Positions 22,679-24,922 of a DNA stretch of 24,922 bases are shown piece by piece. Location of the stretch: positions 1 to 24,922 of IMG/VR virus record IMGVR_UViG_3300033233_000157; one strand, written 5' to 3'. The stretch's first letter is position 1; the number at the start of each line of letters is the position of its first letter. This stretch comes from a virus. The translations under genes and the position numbers were made by a program. The notes beneath the pieces were generated by a model. It did not search any database, was not told the DNA's origin, and was given only the letters and a program-made list of their open reading frames with translations.

Positions 22679-23928
22679 GCAACCCTCGATAATGGCCGGA
22701 TCATTGACCGCTGCATCAGACGTTCCACCGCATAACGCATGGGGTCAATCAAGTGGTTGTAGCCGTCAATCGGTATGTTGATGGCCTTACCGTCCTTTGT
22801 ATCCCACGCATAGTTATTGAGTTCAAGGATTGCATTCGTACATTTCGGGTGAACGATAATCTTGAACTGTTGCAAGAACTGAATACCATTCAGAATGCTG
22901 TCCTTACCTTTGCGAGCTGGTTTGATACGTGCAATGCCATACTTTTTAATCTCGTCGATTGACTTCGGTTCCGCAGAGTCTGCAATGATCTCCTCTTTGC
23001 CATAGCCCTTGTAACGGAGCATCTCTGCGATTTCATTGTTCAGCATGGCGCGTTGATAGTGTTCGTCCGTGAAGTAGATTTCTTTTTTTGTCTCATCAAC
23101 AAGCAGTGCAACAAATCCCGTCGGATCGACTGAATATCCGAAATCAAGGCCAAATGCCGAAACAATACCTGGATGCTTGCGAACCTCGTTAATATCAAAC
23201 TCCCGCTCCTCCCAGTTATCGAACACAAGCCCTTCAGCTACGCCCCACTCACCCAGTCCTTCGATCTTATAGCGGCGTGGGTTTTTCTCCTTCATATCCT
23301 CGAAGAAATGAATATCCGCGTCGTCAATGAATTCATTACACCGATAATCAGTCTTTAACGTGAACACCATCTCATCCGGATTGTCAAAGAATCGTTTCTT
23401 GATCCAGTGCTTCTCGTTCCAGGGATTCATCGTACCCGTTATCTGCTTAAACAATGGCTCCGGCAATGCACCCCGGATTGAACCATCCACCATATCAAAA
23501 TCCTGCTCGTTCGAGACTTGAAAGAACTCCTCAAACCAACACCAACAAAGGAACCCATGCTCGACCGTGATCGACGTGATACTCATCGGATCATCAAGCC
23601 CACGAAAAAGAATCTTTTGACCCGTCGGTTTGTACACGATCTCAAGCGGTGAAAGCCTCGCATCCCACAAATGCTCTACTCCCAAATCCCGGATAGCCCA
23701 CTTGAGCTGGGCATAGGTTGAATCCTTATGGTCCTTGTAAACCTTCCTGACAACCAGAGTATTGGAGTCCGGGTATTTCATCATGTTGAAAATGAACCAA
23801 AGGCTTGCCGTCGTTGACTTCTTTGATGCCCTACCACCGATTGATACTCTATACCGTTTTCTGGTCTTCCAGAACTCACGGTATCCCTTGCCAACAATAG
23901 GGCGCAAGTCAACGACTTTTTCATTCAT
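22675..23928 (-). CDS. terL: Terminase large subunit (packaging ATPase and nuclease), 417 aa
   Basis: This motor pumps DNA into the procapsid and cuts it. The P-loop at about residues 31-39 reads GGRASKKST, where the usual 'G.G/AKS' has a Lys. A Walker B-like FLCWCWFEEF follows near residue 130, and an ITGTMNPW coupling motif further on. The RNase H-like nuclease shows all three acidic sites: GLDFGYSVDPTG, IIADSAEP and NHLIDPMRYA. The protein fits the PBSX/SPP1-like Terminase_3 class. I chose the ATG at 23926-23928 (overlapping the small subunit gene by 8 bp) over a TTG five codons upstream because neither has a strong site and ATG is more usual. Confidence 0.93.
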   Translation of the reverse strand: MNEKVVDLRPIVGKGYREFWKTRKRYRVSIGGRASKKSTTASLWFIFNMMKYPDSNTLVVRKVYKDHKDSTYAQLKWAIRDLGVEHLWDARLSPLEIVYKPTGQKILFRGLDDPMSITSITVEHGFLCWCWFEEFFQVSNEQDFDMVDGSIRGALPEPLFKQITGTMNPWNEKHWIKKRFFDNPDEMVFTLKTDYRCNEFIDDADIHFFEDMKEKNPRRYKIEGLGEWGVAEGLVFDNWEEREFDINEVRKHPGIVSAFGLDFGYSVDPTGFVALLVDETKKEIYFTDEHYQRAMLNNEIAEMLRYKGYGKEEIIADSAEPKSIDEIKKYGIARIKPARKGKDSILNGIQFLQQFKIIVHPKCTNAILELNNYAWDTKDGKAINIPIDGYNHLIDPMRYAVERLMQRSMIRPLSRVA

Positions 23929-24244
23929 CCAGCCGTTCCACAAACTTGACAGTCAGCGGGTTTTCAACATCACCTGCGATGGTTTGAATCGGCTTACCGA
24001 AACGATACTCAGCTAAGACTTTGATTGCCAGAGCATCGGGAGCTTTTGTATATGTACGTTCCTCACCTCGTTTGTCGGTTTCACTGACCCGAATTCCATC
24101 ACCAAGCTCAAAGAGACGTTCAAACATCGTCCCCATGCCGCCATACTTCTTCCCTACTTTGTCAATGAGCGCGCGTACCTCTTCATGGCTTTTATTCCGC
24201 TTTCCTTTTCGTGAGCCGCCTATCTTTTTCTTCTCTGCTGTCAT
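23921..24244 (-). CDS. Probable terminase small subunit / DNA-binding protein, 107 aa
   Basis: Located directly before terL and overlapping it. The N-terminus TAEKKKIGGSRKGKRNKSHE resembles small-subunit-like phage proteins (G.RKG..NK..EEVR followed by helices, then 'FGKP' and a closing basic tail). I chose the ATG at 24242-24244, with AAAGAG 6 bases upstream, over a GTG five codons earlier. A helix-turn-helix is not obvious. Its role in DNA recognition is inferred from position. Confidence 0.65.
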   Translation of the reverse strand: MTAEKKKIGGSRKGKRNKSHEEVRALIDKVGKKYGGMGTMFERLFELGDGIRVSETDKRGEERTYTKAPDALAIKVLAEYRFGKPIQTIAGDVENPLTVKFVERLDE

Positions 24245-24274
24245 TGCACTCTTTCGCACTTTGCTTTTTGTGTC

Positions 24275-24577
24275 CTAAATAGGATGCACTCCACACGGCC
24301 CGACCTTGTGCCGGTAAGAAATACTCGTCAACCTATTTTCACCCACCTGAATAAATCTTGGCAGCCGTTTCATCGGTGCGTAGTTACCAAAATGACTTGC
24401 GTGAAGTTTGTGCTTCTTGGATCGCTTGCGCTCCTGTTTGAACAGCCTCGACCCCCTGCGGATAATCGAGCGTAACGATGGCTTGGGTGCAGCGACCGAA
24501 CCCGATTGAACAATAGGGGTATACGCCGGTTCCTTCTTGCGCGTGAACTTGTTCCAGAGTGATTTGAAGATGTTCAT
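24275..24577 (-). CDS. Small, very basic protein of unknown function, 100 aa
   Basis: Rich in Lys and Arg (SLWNKFTRKKEP, then SIIRRGSRLFKQERKRSKKH), with no membrane segment. The ATG overlaps the stop of the HNH gene (ATGA, 24574-24577). It could bind nucleic acid. No family recognised. Confidence 0.65.
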   Translation of the reverse strand: MNIFKSLWNKFTRKKEPAYTPIVQSGSVAAPKPSLRSIIRRGSRLFKQERKRSKKHKLHASHFGNYAPMKRLPRFIQVGENRLTSISYRHKVGPCGVHPI

Positions 24578-24922
24578 GAGATTGCTAAAAAATTCAGACT
24601 GGCATATTCGCCGTGTAATTCTTTCGCCTTATCATCGCGGGCTTTTGCAGCCAATACTGGATTATTAAACGAACCGACATAAATAAGTTTTCCGTTAATC
24701 CTTACACCCGCAACCCAAACCCTGTTCCGCTTAGCCCACCACACGCCAATAAATCCACTTGTATTATTCTTTTGCTTTCTACCATTTCTCATATTTTGAG
24801 CATGTGATGCAATCCTGAGGTTAACCCGGCGATTATCAAGACCGTCCCCGTTAATATGGTCAACGTGACTACTTTCCTCAGGGTCAAGGATGTAACGATG
24901 CAATGATTGAACCCTATTACTC
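24574..24922 (-). CDS. HNH endonuclease with AP2-like DNA-binding tail, 5' end cut by window edge
   Basis: The HNH core reads VDHINGDGLDNRRVNLR, with conserved His, Asn and Asn, followed by an AP2/integrase-like DNA-binding segment (SGFIGVWWAKRNRVWVAGV, then GSFNNPVLAAKARDDKAKEL). The frame continues upstream past 24903 (reading NRVQS before LHRYIL), so the TTG there is a leucine within the protein and the true start lies outside the window. HNH enzymes adjacent to terminase often help packaging in phages with cohesive ends; others are homing-like free-standing nucleases. Confidence 0.85.
   Translation of the reverse strand, partial: SNRVQSLHRYILDPEESSHVDHINGDGLDNRRVNLRIASHAQNMRNGRKQKNNTSGFIGVWWAKRNRVWVAGVRINGKLIYVGSFNNPVLAAKARDDKAKELHGEYASLNFLAIS

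Noticed and set aside
24574-24903. Complete HNH gene starting at the TTG at 24903
   Set aside because: The frame remains open and protein-like to the window end, so the true start lies outside. The TTG encodes an internal leucine.
1-24922. tRNA genes, integrase, lysis genes, insertion sequences
   Set aside because: Both strands were read for these features. Nothing with the needed structure or motifs was seen.

Overview
This window is part of a tailed bacteriophage or prophage genome, from a virus with a long non-contractile tail (siphovirus-like). Every supported gene but one small doubtful ORF is on the minus strand, so transcription runs from the right edge (about 24.9 kb) to the left edge. 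Genes are tightly packed: many stop codons overlap the next start by 4 bp (ATGA or TTGA), and most starts have a GGAG/AGGAG-type ribosome binding site. I see no tRNA, CRISPR array, integrase, insertion sequence or reverse transcriptase.

Layout in transcription order. (1) Packaging: HNH endonuclease with AP2-like tail (cut by the window edge), a small very basic protein, probable terminase small subunit, terminase large subunit, a small unknown, and an SPP1 gp6-like portal. (2) Head: a Pro/Val-rich protein, two tandem paralogous proteins, a beta-rich protein, a carboxypeptidase-regulatory-like protein, a protein with nine 21-residue repeats, a GP20-type scaffold and a gp13-like HK97-fold major capsid protein. 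(3) An accessory block of secreted-type proteins: two small proteins with signal peptides flanking a short unknown gene, a 977-residue fibre-like protein with a signal peptide, and a small coiled-coil protein with a signal peptide. (4) Neck: a fusion of a beta-sandwich domain to a head-tail connector, a probable tail terminator, and a gpS-like virion morphogenesis protein. (5) Tail: a tail assembly chaperone made in two forms by a -1 frameshift (the long form is not visible as a normal ORF), a short tape measure protein, a tail-tip protein, a probable tail tube protein behind a terminator-like hairpin, two paralogous tail proteins, and a 667-residue tail fibre/tip protein, again with a signal peptide. 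(6) Two lipoproteins and the first codons of another gene at the left edge.

Host. Five proteins in a structural operon start with a signal peptidase I-type signal peptide, and in all five the residue after the predicted cleavage site is glutamine. That matches the 'Q-rule' known for Bacteroidota. Together with two lipoproteins and Bacteroidota-style fibre repeats, this suggests a host in the Bacteroidota or a related FCB lineage. The host call is an inference.

The most unusual feature is this set of seven exported or lipid-anchored proteins inside a phage morphogenesis operon, including both large fibre-like proteins. Other points are the T TTT TTC frameshift site, the displaced tail tube candidate, hairpins placed before the capsid and tail tube genes, the domain insertion between tail paralogs, the repeat protein, and several mini-ORFs linked to neighbouring genes.
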